A stretch of DNA of 64,000 bases from Granulicatella seriolae (GCF_024543085.1 NZ_JANHNZ010000001.1:416876-480875), one strand, 5' to 3'; counted from the first letter of the stretch, positions 31,697-41,404 are shown. The notes: generated by a model not told the origin, from the sequence alone. Numbers and translations: made by a program.

Positions 31697-31784
31697 GCTA
31701 TTTCTAATTCTTTTCCCGGAAACTCTTAACTTTATTAATTTTGTTCATCCATAATCATTGGAGGCTTTAAATGCTTCACAAATG

Positions 31785-32374
31785 TTATAGCAAATGATGC
31801 TCTTTCTTAATATAACTAATCTGATTTGGAATAAATAATACAAGCAAGGTAACTAAAACAGCATACATCATAGCAGGTGGGAACCATAAGAGAGATATGA
31901 CTAGGCCGATACATTTTATCAAAACATCACCTATAAGCCAGCGATTTCTCATATGTAATTGACGAACTTCTTCTGCATCATCATTGTTCCCTTTTGACAA
32001 TGTATAGTATGATAGTATGTTCGCAAGTGTAATCATTAAAACAACAATGCCATAAAAACCTTGTGCTGCGCGATTATTAAAGTTTTCGGAAACAATAGAG
32101 GTTGCATATGGCAAGAGAGATGAAAAAATAATATGAGCATTGCTGCCCAGATTGTCTTGGTATTAATCCGCTTAATACGATACCACTCATTATGAAGATT
32201 AACCCACATAGCACCTAGCCAGAAAAAGGATAAAGCATAAGCAAAGAAATTCTCTCGCAAAGCTAGAAAACCATTCAAGCTGATGGGATCTGGTTTCCGT
32301 AATTCTAATACTAAAATAGTGATAACAATGGCTAATACAGCATCAATAAATGTTGCTAAACGTTCTTTATTCAT
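31785..32374 (-). pseudogene. TMEM175/DUF1211-like potassium channel, frameshifted
   Basis: Two overlapping frames together encode one TMEM175-family protein of about 195 residues. The first (from 32374) has the family RLATFIDAVLAIVITILVLEL segment in place of the usual FSD motif and ends in nonsense after ILFF; the second continues with PYATSIVSENFNNRAAQGFYG to 31785. Adding one base in the A6 run at about 32122-32127 (T6 in the gene) joins ILFF to SSLLPYATS in one frame. So the gene is either inactivated, phase-variable at the run, or affected by a sequencing error. Confidence 0.82.
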
Positions 32375-32591
32375 AAATCTACTCCCTTACTATTTTTATT
32401 TATTTCCTAAAAAATCTATTTATCTTGTGTAACATTATAGCCTTTTTCCAACCAATTGAAAACAATTTAATGTTTACTAATAAGCTATAAATTCATCAGA
32501 ACATTTCCCCTTTTCAATCATATAATTACCTGAATTCACAAAGTTATGCTATACTTTATCTGTTGATAAAAAAGTATAAGAGGTGAACGAC

Positions 32592-33656
32592 GTGTTCTTA
32601 GCTATAAATGAAATTAAACATTCCAAATTGCGCTATTTCTTAGTGATTGGCGTCATGTTTTTAATTGCTTATTTGGTTTTCTTCCTGACTGGATTAGCGT
32701 ATGGTCTGGCACAAGATAATCGTACAGCAATAGATAAATGGCAGGCTGATAATATTCTAATTGCTGAAGAGGCTAACGATCGCTTGGCCATGTCCATGAT
32801 TACCAGAAAAGCCTATAATGATGTGGAAGCCGATGAAAAAGCAGAGTTGGCACAAACACCAGTTGTCATTTCTAAAAAGAGTGACAGTGAGACTATTAAC
32901 GCAACCATTTTTGCTATTAATAAAGACCAGTTTTTAGTACCGAATGTTACAGAAGGAAACATGTTTGCCAAAGATGACGAGACTGTTGTCGATGATAGTT
33001 TACGTGAACGATATGGTTTAAAGGTTGGCGATGTATTAAAACTCTCTGGTAGCGACACAGAAATTACTATTACTGGCTTTACAGATAAAGCCAAAATTAG
33101 TGTCGGTCCTGTTTTATATCTTTCTATTGAAACCTATCAAAAGATTCGTTTTGAAAAAGAAGATACTTCGGATAATGCAAGAATTAATGCGGTAGTGACC
33201 AAAGGAAACGTGTCTAAGGTCCCTGACGGATTATCCAAAGTACCTATTGCCGAATTCATTAATAATCTTCCTGGTTACAGCGCTCAAGTGCTAACCTTTG
33301 CCTTTATGATTGGCTTTTTGATTGTTATTGCAGCTATTGTTATGGGGATTTTTGTCTATGTATTAACCATGCAAAAAACTGAAATCTTTGGTGTTATGAA
33401 AGCTCAAGGTATTTCTAGTGGCTATATCGCAAGATCCGTTATTATGCAAACCTTTTTACTGGCTGCATTAGGAGTGGGGATTGGTTTATTAGCTACAATT
33501 GGTACTTCCCTAGTGTTACCAGTTGCAGTTCCCTTTGAAATCAATGGACTCTTCCTTGCAGCCATTAGCGGCTTGATGCTTTTGTTCGCTGTTCTAGGTG
33601 CCTTTTTCTCAGTTCGAGCAGTCGTCAAAATTGACCCACTAAAAGCCATAGGATAG
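32592..33656 (+). CDS. hrtB: ABC exporter permease, HrtB-like
   Basis: A 354-residue FtsX/MacB-type permease with one N-terminal membrane segment, a large extracytoplasmic domain (about residues 45-230) and three C-terminal segments. The start MFLAINEIKHSKLRY and overall layout match HrtB, which exports toxic heme with HrtA in Gram-positive bacteria; the related PefD or DevC types cannot be excluded. The GTG at 32592 has GAGG eight bases upstream. An extended -10 (TGCTATACT at 32547-32555) is a possible promoter. It is followed after 11 bases by its ATPase. Confidence 0.85.
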   Translation: MFLAINEIKHSKLRYFLVIGVMFLIAYLVFFLTGLAYGLAQDNRTAIDKWQADNILIAEEANDRLAMSMITRKAYNDVEADEKAELAQTPVVISKKSDSETINATIFAINKDQFLVPNVTEGNMFAKDDETVVDDSLRERYGLKVGDVLKLSGSDTEITITGFTDKAKISVGPVLYLSIETYQKIRFEKEDTSDNARINAVVTKGNVSKVPDGLSKVPIAEFINNLPGYSAQVLTFAFMIGFLIVIAAIVMGIFVYVLTMQKTEIFGVMKAQGISSGYIARSVIMQTFLLAALGVGIGLLATIGTSLVLPVAVPFEINGLFLAAISGLMLLFAVLGAFFSVRAVVKIDPLKAIG

Positions 33657-33667
33657 GAGTGAACGAT

Positions 33668-34339
33668 ATGAGCGTTATCGAATTTCAACAAGTTAAAAAA
33701 ACATTTCAAGATGGTTCTAATACAGTAGTCGCTCTAAAAGAAACAAATTTTTCAGTTAATAAAGGTGAATTTGTCGCCATTATTGGCCCTTCCGGCTCTG
33801 GAAAGAGTACCTTCCTGACTATTGCAGGCGGCCTCCAACAACCTAGTGAAGGAAAAGTATTAATTAACAGTCAACCATTTAGCGAGAAAAAAGAAAAAGA
33901 ACGTGCCCAACTGCGGTTTAAAGAAATTGGCTTTATCTTACAGGCCTCTAATTTAATTCCTTTTCTAACCGTTAAAGACCAATTAATATTGGTGGATAAG
34001 GTTAGGAAACAGAAACATATTCAAAGTAATCTATTTGAAGAGCTAGGAATCGAAAAACTCATCAATAAATATCCCGAAGATTTGTCCGGCGGTGAACGAC
34101 AACGGGTGGCGATTGCCCGCGCTTTATACCATGACCCTTCTATTATCTTGGCAGATGAACCGACAGCCAGCTTGGATACAGAAAAAGCTTATGAAGTGGT
34201 AAAAATTCTAGCGCATGAAACAAAAGAAAAGAATAAAGCTACTATCATGGTCACCCACGACATGCGAATGGTTGACTTTTGTGACCGTGTGCTAGTGATG
34301 AAAGATGGTATTTTGACTGCTCAGGATATGAAGAAATAG
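33668..34339 (+). CDS. hrtA: ABC exporter ATP-binding protein, HrtA-like
   Basis: A 223-residue MacB-type ATPase. Walker A is GPSGSGKSTFLT, the signature LSGGERQRVAIARAL, Walker B IILADEPTASLD. It powers the HrtB-like permease directly upstream. AGGAG sits nine bases before the ATG at 33668. No heme-sensing regulator (HrtR or HssRS) is adjacent, so heme as substrate is an inference from sequence likeness. A strong terminator follows. Confidence 0.88.
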   Translation: MSVIEFQQVKKTFQDGSNTVVALKETNFSVNKGEFVAIIGPSGSGKSTFLTIAGGLQQPSEGKVLINSQPFSEKKEKERAQLRFKEIGFILQASNLIPFLTVKDQLILVDKVRKQKHIQSNLFEELGIEKLINKYPEDLSGGERQRVAIARALYHDPSIILADEPTASLDTEKAYEVVKILAHETKEKNKATIMVTHDMRMVDFCDRVLVMKDGILTAQDMKK

Positions 34340-34365
34340 TTTATAGACTAAATGAAAAATAGAAT

Positions 34366-34411
34366 CCACCCCAGAACCTTTGATAGATGAGGTTTTGGGG
34401 TGGGTTATTTT
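34366..34411 (+). terminator. Terminator of the hrtBA-like operon
   Basis: A 14-bp stem (CCACCCCAGAACCT with AGGTTTTGGGGTGG, one G-T pair) with a 10-base loop and the tail GTTATTTTT. Confidence 0.88.
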
Positions 34412-34471
34412 TACATGAAAGTCAAGCTTCTTTCAAAACCACTTTTCTTTACATAGCTCTATTTACAACAC

Positions 34472-34510
34472 AAAAACCGCCCCTATTTTCTTAACAGAGT
34501 GCGGTTTTAT
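34472..34510 (-). terminator. Terminator of the sugar ABC operon
   Basis: Minus-strand stem AAAACCGC/GCGGTTTT around a 20-base loop, followed by a T-run (plus-strand CAAAAA). It lies just past the last permease stop codon. Confidence 0.65.
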
Positions 34511-34517
34511 AGTAAGT

Positions 34518-35372
34518 TTAGCCTTTCATTCCTGAAGTGGCAACTCCTTCAACAAAGTATTTTTGCATGGACAGGAAGACAATTGCTACAGGAATAATCG
34601 ATACAACTGAAGCAGCCATAATCAAAGAATACTCAGCGTCAAACTGTGACACAAACATTCTTAGCCCAAGTTGAATTGTTTTATTTTCAGTACTGTTCAA
34701 GTAAATAAATGGTCCCATATAGTCGTTCCATGTATTTACAAAAGTGATAATGGTCAAACTAGCGATTGCTGGTTTGGTTAGAGGTAGGACAATTTTCCAA
34801 TAAATCCCCCATTCAGATAATCCGTCAATTCGAGCTGATTCGCAAAGTTCGTCAGGAATAGACATGTAGTATTGTCTCATCAAAAATACACCAAAGCAGT
34901 TAAAGGCCTGCATTAGGACTAGTGCCCATAAATTATCTGTTAAGCCTAACTCTTTCATCATGATGAATTGCGGAATCATATAGACTTGCCAAGGAACTGC
35001 GATTGTTCCAATATAGAGTAGAAATAGTGTATCTCTCCCCTTAAATTGTGCCTTAGAAAACCCATAAGCGGCAAAGCTACTCGTCAATAATTGAATTAAT
35101 GTAATAACAACCGATAGGAAAACCGTATTTTTAAAGAAGGTAGCAAATGGAATAGTTTTCCAGATATTAATAAAATTTTCAAAATGAAATTCTTTGGGGA
35201 TCCACTGAATTGGAACTGTAAACACTTGGTTGCTTAATTTCACCGAGGCTGACAGCATCCAGATAAAAGGAACTGATACAAATATGGATAATATTATTAG
35301 AGATGTGTAAAGCAGCAGTTTGCTAATTTTCTTACCATTTCTTTTACGAAATGTAGGTACTTGTTCCATCAT
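34518..35372 (-). CDS. Sugar ABC transporter permease (MalG family)
   Basis: A 284-residue carbohydrate-uptake (CUT1) permease with six membrane segments and the EAA loop ESARIDGLSEWGIYWKIVLP near residues 183-202. It pairs with the MalF-type permease upstream (12 bases away). The substrate is not evident; CUT1 systems take oligosaccharides, glycerol-phosphates or similar. GGAGG precedes two tandem ATGs. No ATPase gene is in the cluster, so a shared MsmX/MsmK-type ATPase must serve it. Confidence 0.92.
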   Translation of the reverse strand: MMEQVPTFRKRNGKKISKLLLYTSLIILSIFVSVPFIWMLSASVKLSNQVFTVPIQWIPKEFHFENFINIWKTIPFATFFKNTVFLSVVITLIQLLTSSFAAYGFSKAQFKGRDTLFLLYIGTIAVPWQVYMIPQFIMMKELGLTDNLWALVLMQAFNCFGVFLMRQYYMSIPDELCESARIDGLSEWGIYWKIVLPLTKPAIASLTIITFVNTWNDYMGPFIYLNSTENKTIQLGLRMFVSQFDAEYSLIMAASVVSIIPVAIVFLSMQKYFVEGVATSGMKG

Positions 35373-35384
35373 TAAGCCTCCATT

Positions 35385-36284
35385 CTATGCTTGAGCACGT
35401 TTCTTGTCAATTTGGAATTGAACTACGGTGATGGTCAGCACGATGATAAATAATACGAATGAAATAGCAGATGCATAACCAAATCTGAAGTTTACAAAAG
35501 CTTCGTTATAGATTTGATAAACTAGTACATTCGTTGATCGCCCTGGTCCGCCTTCTGTCATTACTTGCACCAGATCAAAAACTTTAAAACTATTAATAGT
35601 CAACATAATCATGACAAAGAATGTAGTTGGTCGCAATGAAGGAATAGTCACATTAAGAAATTGGCGCCATTTACCGGCGCCATCCATAGAACTGGCTTCA
35701 TATAGCTCTCTTGGAATACCTTGTAGTCCAGCTAAATACAGAATCATATAATAACCCATATTACGCCAAACGCTGACTATGATAATAGCTGGCATAGCCC
35801 ACTGAGAACTTGAAGTCCATCCAGGGACAGTTGAAATAAAATTTTGAAGGAACTGGTTAACTGGACCCATGGTTGGATGAAATAGCATGTTCCATACAAC
35901 CGCAACTGCTACAAGAGACGTAATATAGGGAAAGAAAAATATTGTTCTAAAAATTCCAATCCCTTTCACTTTTCGATTCAGCAACATAGCCAGCCCAAGT
36001 GAACACATCATGGTTAAGGGGACAACACCGATTGTATAATAGAAGGTATTTTTAAGAGCAATCCAAAAAGTATCGTCTTTCAACATCTCGGCAAAATTGT
36101 CTAAGGCGACAAATTTTGGCGCGGTAAAAGAATCCCACTCTGAAAAGGCCAAAGCAAAAGAAAATAGAATAGGAATCAAGGTGAAGATTAAAAATCCTGA
36201 AAAATTGGGTAAAATGAAGCTCCATGAAATAAGGTTTTTCTTTAACTTATTCCATCTATTTCTCTTAGGAAGACGTACGTCCAT
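35385..36284 (-). CDS. Sugar ABC transporter permease (MalF family)
   Basis: A 299-residue CUT1 permease with six membrane segments. The EAA loop reads YEASSMDGAGKWRQFLNVTI at about residues 201-220. It lies between the binding-protein gene and the MalG-type gene. The 162-bp gap to the binding-protein gene holds a GTGACTG/CAGTCAC hairpin (about 36327-36353), possibly a processing or partial termination signal that lowers permease relative to receptor. Confidence 0.92.
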   Translation of the reverse strand: MDVRLPKRNRWNKLKKNLISWSFILPNFSGFLIFTLIPILFSFALAFSEWDSFTAPKFVALDNFAEMLKDDTFWIALKNTFYYTIGVVPLTMMCSLGLAMLLNRKVKGIGIFRTIFFFPYITSLVAVAVVWNMLFHPTMGPVNQFLQNFISTVPGWTSSSQWAMPAIIIVSVWRNMGYYMILYLAGLQGIPRELYEASSMDGAGKWRQFLNVTIPSLRPTTFFVMIMLTINSFKVFDLVQVMTEGGPGRSTNVLVYQIYNEAFVNFRFGYASAISFVLFIIVLTITVVQFQIDKKRAQA

Positions 36285-36446
36285 ATAAATTTTCCTTTCT
36301 TCATTAAGTAAGTGACTGAGACAGAACTTATCCCAGTCACCTTAATTCGACATATGAATAAACCGGTCTAGAGTCTAAGATACATTTAGTTGATGAAATG
36401 GAATAGAAACCAAATTCTCACTAGCTTCTTCCAATAGCGAAACGAT

Positions 36447-37760
36447 TTATTCTACAAGATCTTTCGTACGAGATTCCATCTCTTTAATGCCATCTTCGAC
36501 AGATTTATCACCAACCATAATCAAGTCATGTTCTTCACCTAGAACTTTGGTAATCCCTGCTGCAGAAGCTTTTGCAGCATATTCTAAGCCATCTTTATCA
36601 GGAGTTAATGCTTTTTTAGATTCTTCATCTTGTGGCATACCTTCTATAGAAAATAGAGCATTTAAAGTTTCTTTATTCTTATAGGCTGTTGTAATTCCAA
36701 GTTTGGATAAAACTAAAGCCCCCTCTTTACCACTAGCAAACTCAACAAATTTTTGAGCCAATTCTGGATTTGCTGCATTTTTGTTAACAGCCATACCAGC
36801 TGGTCCACCATAGGTTATAGTTTCTTTTGAATCGGAACGCTGAGGAATAGTCGTCATACCCCAACTCATTTCATTTTCTCCAGATGCTTGTGCTTTTAGC
36901 AATCTCGAAATGTAGAATGACCCCATAATCATGGTAGCTGTTTTGTTTGTTTCAAATACAGAAGAGTAGGTTGTATTTGTTGTTTTGATTGTTGCATAGT
37001 CCATCACAGTGCCATCTTTTTGCATATTTAGGAAAATATCATAATAGTTTTTTAGGTAATCGTATTTTCCACTTAATAGGTCTCCACCAGTTTGATTTGC
37101 CGCAGTTGCTTGAAGAATAGGGAACCATTTATGATGATAACCACCATATACTTTTTCGGCTTCATTAGCCCCACTTGTCAATTTCTTTGCTAACTCTTGA
37201 TAAGTATCCCAAGTTAAGTCTTTAGGGTAGTCAACTCCAGCCGCATCAAATAACTTTTTATTATAGAACAAGACATAGGTGTCTTTTCTAAATGGTAATG
37301 CATAAATTTTTCCATCTTCTGTACGATAGCTATCTAAACTCCCACCATAGTTAGCTAAGTCTTCAGCAGATAAACCCTCGGAGTAAGCAGTTAAGTCTAC
37401 TAGTTGCTGTTTATTGGCGTAGTTTACATAACTCCCAACATCTTTCATGGACAGCACATCTGTCTTATCCCCACTCGCTAAGAGTGTTGTAATTTTATTT
37501 TCATAAGAACCCGGATCTATATCAACAACTTTTACTTTTGCATCGTATTTTTTCTCAAAGGCTTCAACAATTGCCTTAAATTCAACGTTTTGTTCATAGC
37601 CCCAAGCAGATAATGCGATTTCGTTGCTTGTTGCTGTTTCTGTAGGTTTATCTGCTGTACTCGTAGAGCTTTCTGCACTTCCATTTCCTGAACATCCTGC
37701 TAACGCCAAGACACATGTTGTTGCTGCTAAAGCCAAAAATCCAATTTTTTTCTTACTCAT
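36447..37760 (-). CDS. Sugar ABC transporter substrate-binding lipoprotein
   Basis: A 437-residue extracellular solute-binding protein (family 1). Signal peptide with lipobox LALAGCSG (Cys at about residue 23), a Ser/Thr/Glu-rich linker, then the receptor core with SAWGYEQNVEFKAIVEAFEK and PFRKDTYVLFYNKKLFDAAG. It delivers the sugar to the two permeases downstream. GGAGGAG precedes the ATG. It is divergent from the AraC-type regulator gene with a 267-bp gap that should hold both promoters; I could not define them. Confidence 0.93.
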   Translation of the reverse strand: MSKKKIGFLALAATTCVLALAGCSGNGSAESSTSTADKPTETATSNEIALSAWGYEQNVEFKAIVEAFEKKYDAKVKVVDIDPGSYENKITTLLASGDKTDVLSMKDVGSYVNYANKQQLVDLTAYSEGLSAEDLANYGGSLDSYRTEDGKIYALPFRKDTYVLFYNKKLFDAAGVDYPKDLTWDTYQELAKKLTSGANEAEKVYGGYHHKWFPILQATAANQTGGDLLSGKYDYLKNYYDIFLNMQKDGTVMDYATIKTTNTTYSSVFETNKTATMIMGSFYISRLLKAQASGENEMSWGMTTIPQRSDSKETITYGGPAGMAVNKNAANPELAQKFVEFASGKEGALVLSKLGITTAYKNKETLNALFSIEGMPQDEESKKALTPDKDGLEYAAKASAAGITKVLGEEHDLIMVGDKSVEDGIKEMESRTKDLVE

Positions 37761-38027
37761 TGTCTATCTCCTCCGATAAATTTGATACCTTAATTTTAAG
37801 CAAACCAAAACTCATTGTAAACACAAAAAGAAACTCAATTAATACAAAAAAAACTAAATTAAACCCCTTACAATATAAAATTCCGTTCATTTATGTACAG
37901 GTAAGCCTTTTACTAGCAATTTTAAGGTAATACGGTTAGTTATTTTTTTGCATTATTTTATGATTTGAGTTATCCTATGAATAAGATATTCAGTAAAAAC
38001 TTGAAGATAGGAGAAAGGATTTTGCTT

Positions 38028-38864
38028 ATGGAATACAATATTGAGCATTTTACCAATAGTACCTTAAGTTCTCATGGGTGTACTAAAGAGACCATTCATT
38101 TTGCACCACATCTGCACAACCATTTTGAACTGAATCTATTTCTCCAAGGAGACATTCGCTTTTTCATTGATGGCGAAACATTTAAACCAACACATGGAGA
38201 TTTATTTTTGATGAATAACACCCAAATTCATGGCCCAAAAATCATGTCCGACTCAACCTACGAGCGAGCTATTATCCATTTTTCACCTAAAATTGTTCAA
38301 TCGTTTTCTAACCAGACAACAGAATTACTAAACATATTCCATCAAAAAAAAGGCCTCCATCTAAGTGAGGAGGAAATAAGTGAGTTTGTGACTATAACAG
38401 ATAAACTAGTAGAGCTTGAAAGAGATGGTATGGAAGAATTTGGTAATAATTTATTGCAGCAAGCCTATTTGGCTCAAATTTTAGTTATGATTAACCGAAA
38501 CAAGTACCGAAAAGTTCAAGAAGATAGCTTTCTTATCAATCACGAGCTTTCTCCTCTTATGCAAGAGATTATCCAATTCATTCAAAAACATTTAGACCAA
38601 CACATTTCCCTTGCTATGATTGAAAAGTCCTTTAAGTTGAACAAGCATTATCTCAACCGAATGTTTAAAAAAGAACTAGACACTTCAATTTATAGCTTTA
38701 TCCAGCTCAATAAAATTTCGCTTGCCAAAAAATTGCTGCATGAAGAAATGGATGTAAATACTGTTTGTGAACAGTTAGGTTATAAAGACTACACCACTTT
38801 CGCTAGAGCTTTTAAACGTGTTACTAATCTATCACCCAAAAATTATGTCAAAATTATTAAATAA
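38028..38864 (+). CDS. AraC-family regulator of the sugar ABC system
   Basis: A 278-residue AraC/XylS regulator. An N-terminal cupin domain with HLHNHFELNLFLQG (about residues 30-43) binds the inducer sugar; two helix-turn-helix units fill the last 100 residues (HISLAMIEKSFKLNKHYLNR, then VCEQLGYKDYTTFARAFKR). The ATG at 38028 is chosen for AGGAGAAAGG about nine bases upstream; a TTG 63 bases earlier is less likely. It is divergent from the binding-protein gene and followed after 15 bases by the YesL-like gene. Confidence 0.9.
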   Translation: MEYNIEHFTNSTLSSHGCTKETIHFAPHLHNHFELNLFLQGDIRFFIDGETFKPTHGDLFLMNNTQIHGPKIMSDSTYERAIIHFSPKIVQSFSNQTTELLNIFHQKKGLHLSEEEISEFVTITDKLVELERDGMEEFGNNLLQQAYLAQILVMINRNKYRKVQEDSFLINHELSPLMQEIIQFIQKHLDQHISLAMIEKSFKLNKHYLNRMFKKELDTSIYSFIQLNKISLAKKLLHEEMDVNTVCEQLGYKDYTTFARAFKRVTNLSPKNYVKIIK

Positions 38865-38879
38865 AAAGGAGCCATTTCA

Positions 38880-39524
38880 ATGGAAAATCATACCTTTTAT
38901 AAGGTCAGTAACACAATTTATCAAGCTCTTTTATGCAATATCAGCTTCAGTCTGAGCAATTTACCTTTATTCTTGTTTATCATATTCTTTTCTGCAAGTG
39001 ATGGTGTATTTTGGCTCACAATTCTTTTATTGCTGACGTTATTGCCAAGTATCAGCTCCTTAATCTTTTGCATTCATCAACTAGGTTTGGGTGAGAGCAA
39101 ACCTCTAATTCCGATGTATTTTTCTTTTTTCAAAAAAATATTTCTTAAAACAGTCCCCTATTCCCTGTTAATGAGTGTCATCTCTTTTAACATGCTCTAT
39201 TCCCACATTTTTAGCGGTAGCTTTTCGCAAATACTTACCTTAATTATTGCTTTTACAGGACTGATTGTATTGGGAATTCTTGTAACTTTTGCTTATTTTC
39301 TAGCCTTTAACCCTATGGAAAAAACGTTATCTATCTTCTCTTACAGCTTTTATCATTCGTTGAGAAAGTGGTATCTAACCTTGCTTACGATCGGAGTTTT
39401 CGTGGCGTTTTTTATGTGCTTATTCTTAATTCCTATCCTAGGGTTTCTTGTTATACCAGTGTTTTTTGGTGGATTTATTTATCTGATATGTCGAGGATTG
39501 ACTGGTTCATTGAAGGGTGATTAG
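38880..39524 (+). CDS. YesL-like (DUF624) membrane protein
   Basis: A 214-residue protein with about five hydrophobic segments, resembling DUF624/YesL proteins that accompany CUT1 sugar ABC genes and AraC regulators. Its exact role is unknown; a part in transporter assembly or signalling has been guessed for relatives. It begins 15 bases after the AraC gene with AAAAGGAG upstream, so the two are co-transcribed. The stretch 39525-39758 after it shows no gene or clear signal. Confidence 0.75.
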   Translation: MENHTFYKVSNTIYQALLCNISFSLSNLPLFLFIIFFSASDGVFWLTILLLLTLLPSISSLIFCIHQLGLGESKPLIPMYFSFFKKIFLKTVPYSLLMSVISFNMLYSHIFSGSFSQILTLIIAFTGLIVLGILVTFAYFLAFNPMEKTLSIFSYSFYHSLRKWYLTLLTIGVFVAFFMCLFLIPILGFLVIPVFFGGFIYLICRGLTGSLKGD

Positions 39525-39758
39525 TTGAGAAAAAGGAAATGATGGATTAGGTTGAGGAAAAGATTTGGTTTGGTCATAAATTATTTCTTTTTACCCCTAT
39601 TATTACCTCCACTTTTTCTTGTCTAAAAAACAAATCATATCAGCACGGGGTATAGAACCTAAATTCATAGTACTAATAAAATTGGTAATAAATAGGAACT
39701 ATTTTGATGTGTAATTTTGGAACATACTCTTATTAAAAACTTTATTAGGAGGTTCAAG

Positions 39759-40166
39759 GTGATAACTTACAAAGAAAGCAAAGAAATTAAGCAGACAGAT
39801 ATAAAATCCTTGTATTCAAGCGTAAAATGGACAAACTACACAAATAACTTGGCGAAACTAGAAAATGCCATTAACCATTCCCTATCCGTCATAACAGCTT
39901 GGGATGGAGAAAAACTAGTAGGTTTGATCAGAGCAGTTGGTGATGGGGAAACAATCCTTTATATTCAAGATATTTTGGTGCACCCCGACTTTCAAAATCA
40001 GCAAATTGGCACCAACTTAATGAATCAAATGCTACATAAATACACTGACATTCGTCAAAAAGTTTTGTTGACGGAAGAGGCTCCAGATGTAAGACATTTC
40101 TATCAAAAATTTGGTTTTTCATCTTGTGATAAAGGTCAAGTTGTTGCTTTTTATAAAGCGTATTGA
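39759..40166 (+). CDS. GNAT-family N-acetyltransferase
   Basis: A 135-residue GNAT acetyltransferase. Acetyl-CoA-binding motif A is QDILVHPDFQNQQIGTNLMN (about residues 69-88), preceded by VGLIRAVGDGETILYI and followed by VRHFYQKFGFSSC. Substrate unknown. It starts with GTG at 39759, with TTAGGAGG six bases upstream; the open frame runs further up but lacks an RBS there. A 31-bp gap leads to the ProX-like gene on the same strand, likely one transcript. Confidence 0.88.
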   Translation: MITYKESKEIKQTDIKSLYSSVKWTNYTNNLAKLENAINHSLSVITAWDGEKLVGLIRAVGDGETILYIQDILVHPDFQNQQIGTNLMNQMLHKYTDIRQKVLLTEEAPDVRHFYQKFGFSSCDKGQVVAFYKAY

Positions 40167-40197
40167 TGGTTATAATCAATTGAAAGGAGTTTATCAT

Positions 40198-40686
40198 ATG
40201 GATTCATTTTTAACTGTAAAAGCCACCTTAGAAAATCTCGATATCCCCTATGAAATAGTAGAACACCCTCCAGCTTTGACAACCGAGGAAGCGGACCAGT
40301 TTATTGTTGGCATCGAAGGCGTAAGAACTAAGTCTATGTTCCTAACGAATAAGAAAAAAACTGCTTATTATTTATTAATTATGGACGATACAAAGCGTTT
40401 GGACATGGATAAATTTAAGGATCTAGTCAGTGCTAATCGCATAAAAATGGCTTCGTCAGACAGTTTGGCTGAGCAAATGAAGTTACCTCCTGGAGTTGTT
40501 TCCATATTTGGACTGCTTAATAATGACAGTAAAAACATACAAGTTTATTTTGATAAGGAAATCTTATCTGAACCACGAATGAGTTTTCATCCAAATGTAA
40601 ATACCAAAACCATCTTTTTATCAACTCAGGATGTCCTAAAATTCATTCAAGCGATTGGTTATGATTATACTATTATAGATTTGTAG
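40198..40686 (+). CDS. proX: ProX-type prolyl-tRNA editing protein (YbaK/EbsC domain)
   Basis: A 162-residue stand-alone aminoacyl-tRNA deacylase of the YbaK/ProX superfamily. ProX enzymes hydrolyse Ala-tRNA(Pro) made in error by prolyl-tRNA synthetase. Conserved parts seen are EIVEHPPALTTEEAD near residue 17, the KSMFLTNKK strand with the catalytic-region Lys, and PPGVVSIFGLLNN. AAGGAG lies eight bases before the ATG at 40198. A phage-type YbaK of other specificity is the main alternative. Confidence 0.88.
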   Translation: MDSFLTVKATLENLDIPYEIVEHPPALTTEEADQFIVGIEGVRTKSMFLTNKKKTAYYLLIMDDTKRLDMDKFKDLVSANRIKMASSDSLAEQMKLPPGVVSIFGLLNNDSKNIQVYFDKEILSEPRMSFHPNVNTKTIFLSTQDVLKFIQAIGYDYTIIDL

Positions 40687-40759
40687 TACATTTATGGGTT
40701 AGGGAAATGATATCCCTAACTACTAACTCCCGCCTTATGTAGAAATAACACTAACCAAT

Positions 40760-41400
40760 AAAAAACACTCTCTCGTCATGAGAAAGTGTAAAAAAGCGGT
40801 TTAAAAAAAAACTATTTTTTGTCCGGTAAACGGATCATACTCTTCGAATAAGGTTAGTTGATCTGCTACATAATCTTCTTGAACTTGATTTCGAATATAA
40901 GCTTCAATCTGTTTTTTATTTCGTCCTACGGTATCTACGTAATAACCACGACACCAAAATTTTCGATTCCCATATCTATATTTTAAATTGGCATATCTGT
41001 CAAAAATCATTAGACTGCTCTTTCCTTTTAAATATCCCATAAAAGCAGATACACTTAATTTGGGTGGAATGCTTACCAGTAAATGGATATGGTCTCTACA
41101 AGCATTGGCTTCTATTATCTCAACATCTTTTCTTTCGCATAGAGATCGAATAATCTCCCCGATACTCTTTTTATACTTTCCATAGATGATTTGGTGACGA
41201 TATTTTGGTGCAAATACGATGTGATACTTACATTTCCATACCGTGTGTGATAAACTTTGATTGTCTTTGTGCATAAAGAACCTCCTAAAATAGTTGATAA
41301 TGCGGTCGGGAAACCAATATTATCTTACCATTTTAGGAGGCTTTTTTAATACCTCGCTGGAAGCTCCATGGAACCACCCGCATAGCAGGTGGTTTTCATA
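40760..41400 (-). mobile_element. IS200/IS605-family element
   Basis: A single tnpA gene flanked by subterminal hairpins, as expected for IS200-type elements that move as single strands. The left stem-loop is near 40763-40788 (ACACTCTCTC...GAGAAAGTGT). Upstream of tnpA is a long stem, CCTCCTAAAAT with ATTTTAGGAGG at about 41280-41342, like the translation-blocking structure of IS200. ACCACC-CGCATAGCA-GGTGGT (about 41373-41395) is probably the other end hairpin. Exact ends are uncertain since these elements make no target duplication. Confidence 0.7.
40801..41274 (-). CDS. tnpA: IS200/IS605-family transposase TnpA (Y1 HUH)
   Basis: A 157-residue Y1 transposase of the HUH single-strand class. 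The HUH motif is HIHLL (about residues 62-66) and the catalytic Tyr lies in the IEAYIRNQ helix (about residue 126). YHIVFAPKYR at the N-terminus is the family strand. The length is full, so it may be active. No tnpB partner is present. It lies between proX and rpsI. Confidence 0.92.
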   Translation of the reverse strand: MHKDNQSLSHTVWKCKYHIVFAPKYRHQIIYGKYKKSIGEIIRSLCERKDVEIIEANACRDHIHLLVSIPPKLSVSAFMGYLKGKSSLMIFDRYANLKYRYGNRKFWCRGYYVDTVGRNKKQIEAYIRNQVQEDYVADQLTLFEEYDPFTGQKIVFF

Positions 41401-41404
41401 CACA

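Noticed and set aside
32036..32374. Two separate small membrane proteins at 32036-32374 and 31785-32114
   Set aside because: They overlap in different frames and each is half of one TMEM175-family protein; a frameshift is simpler.
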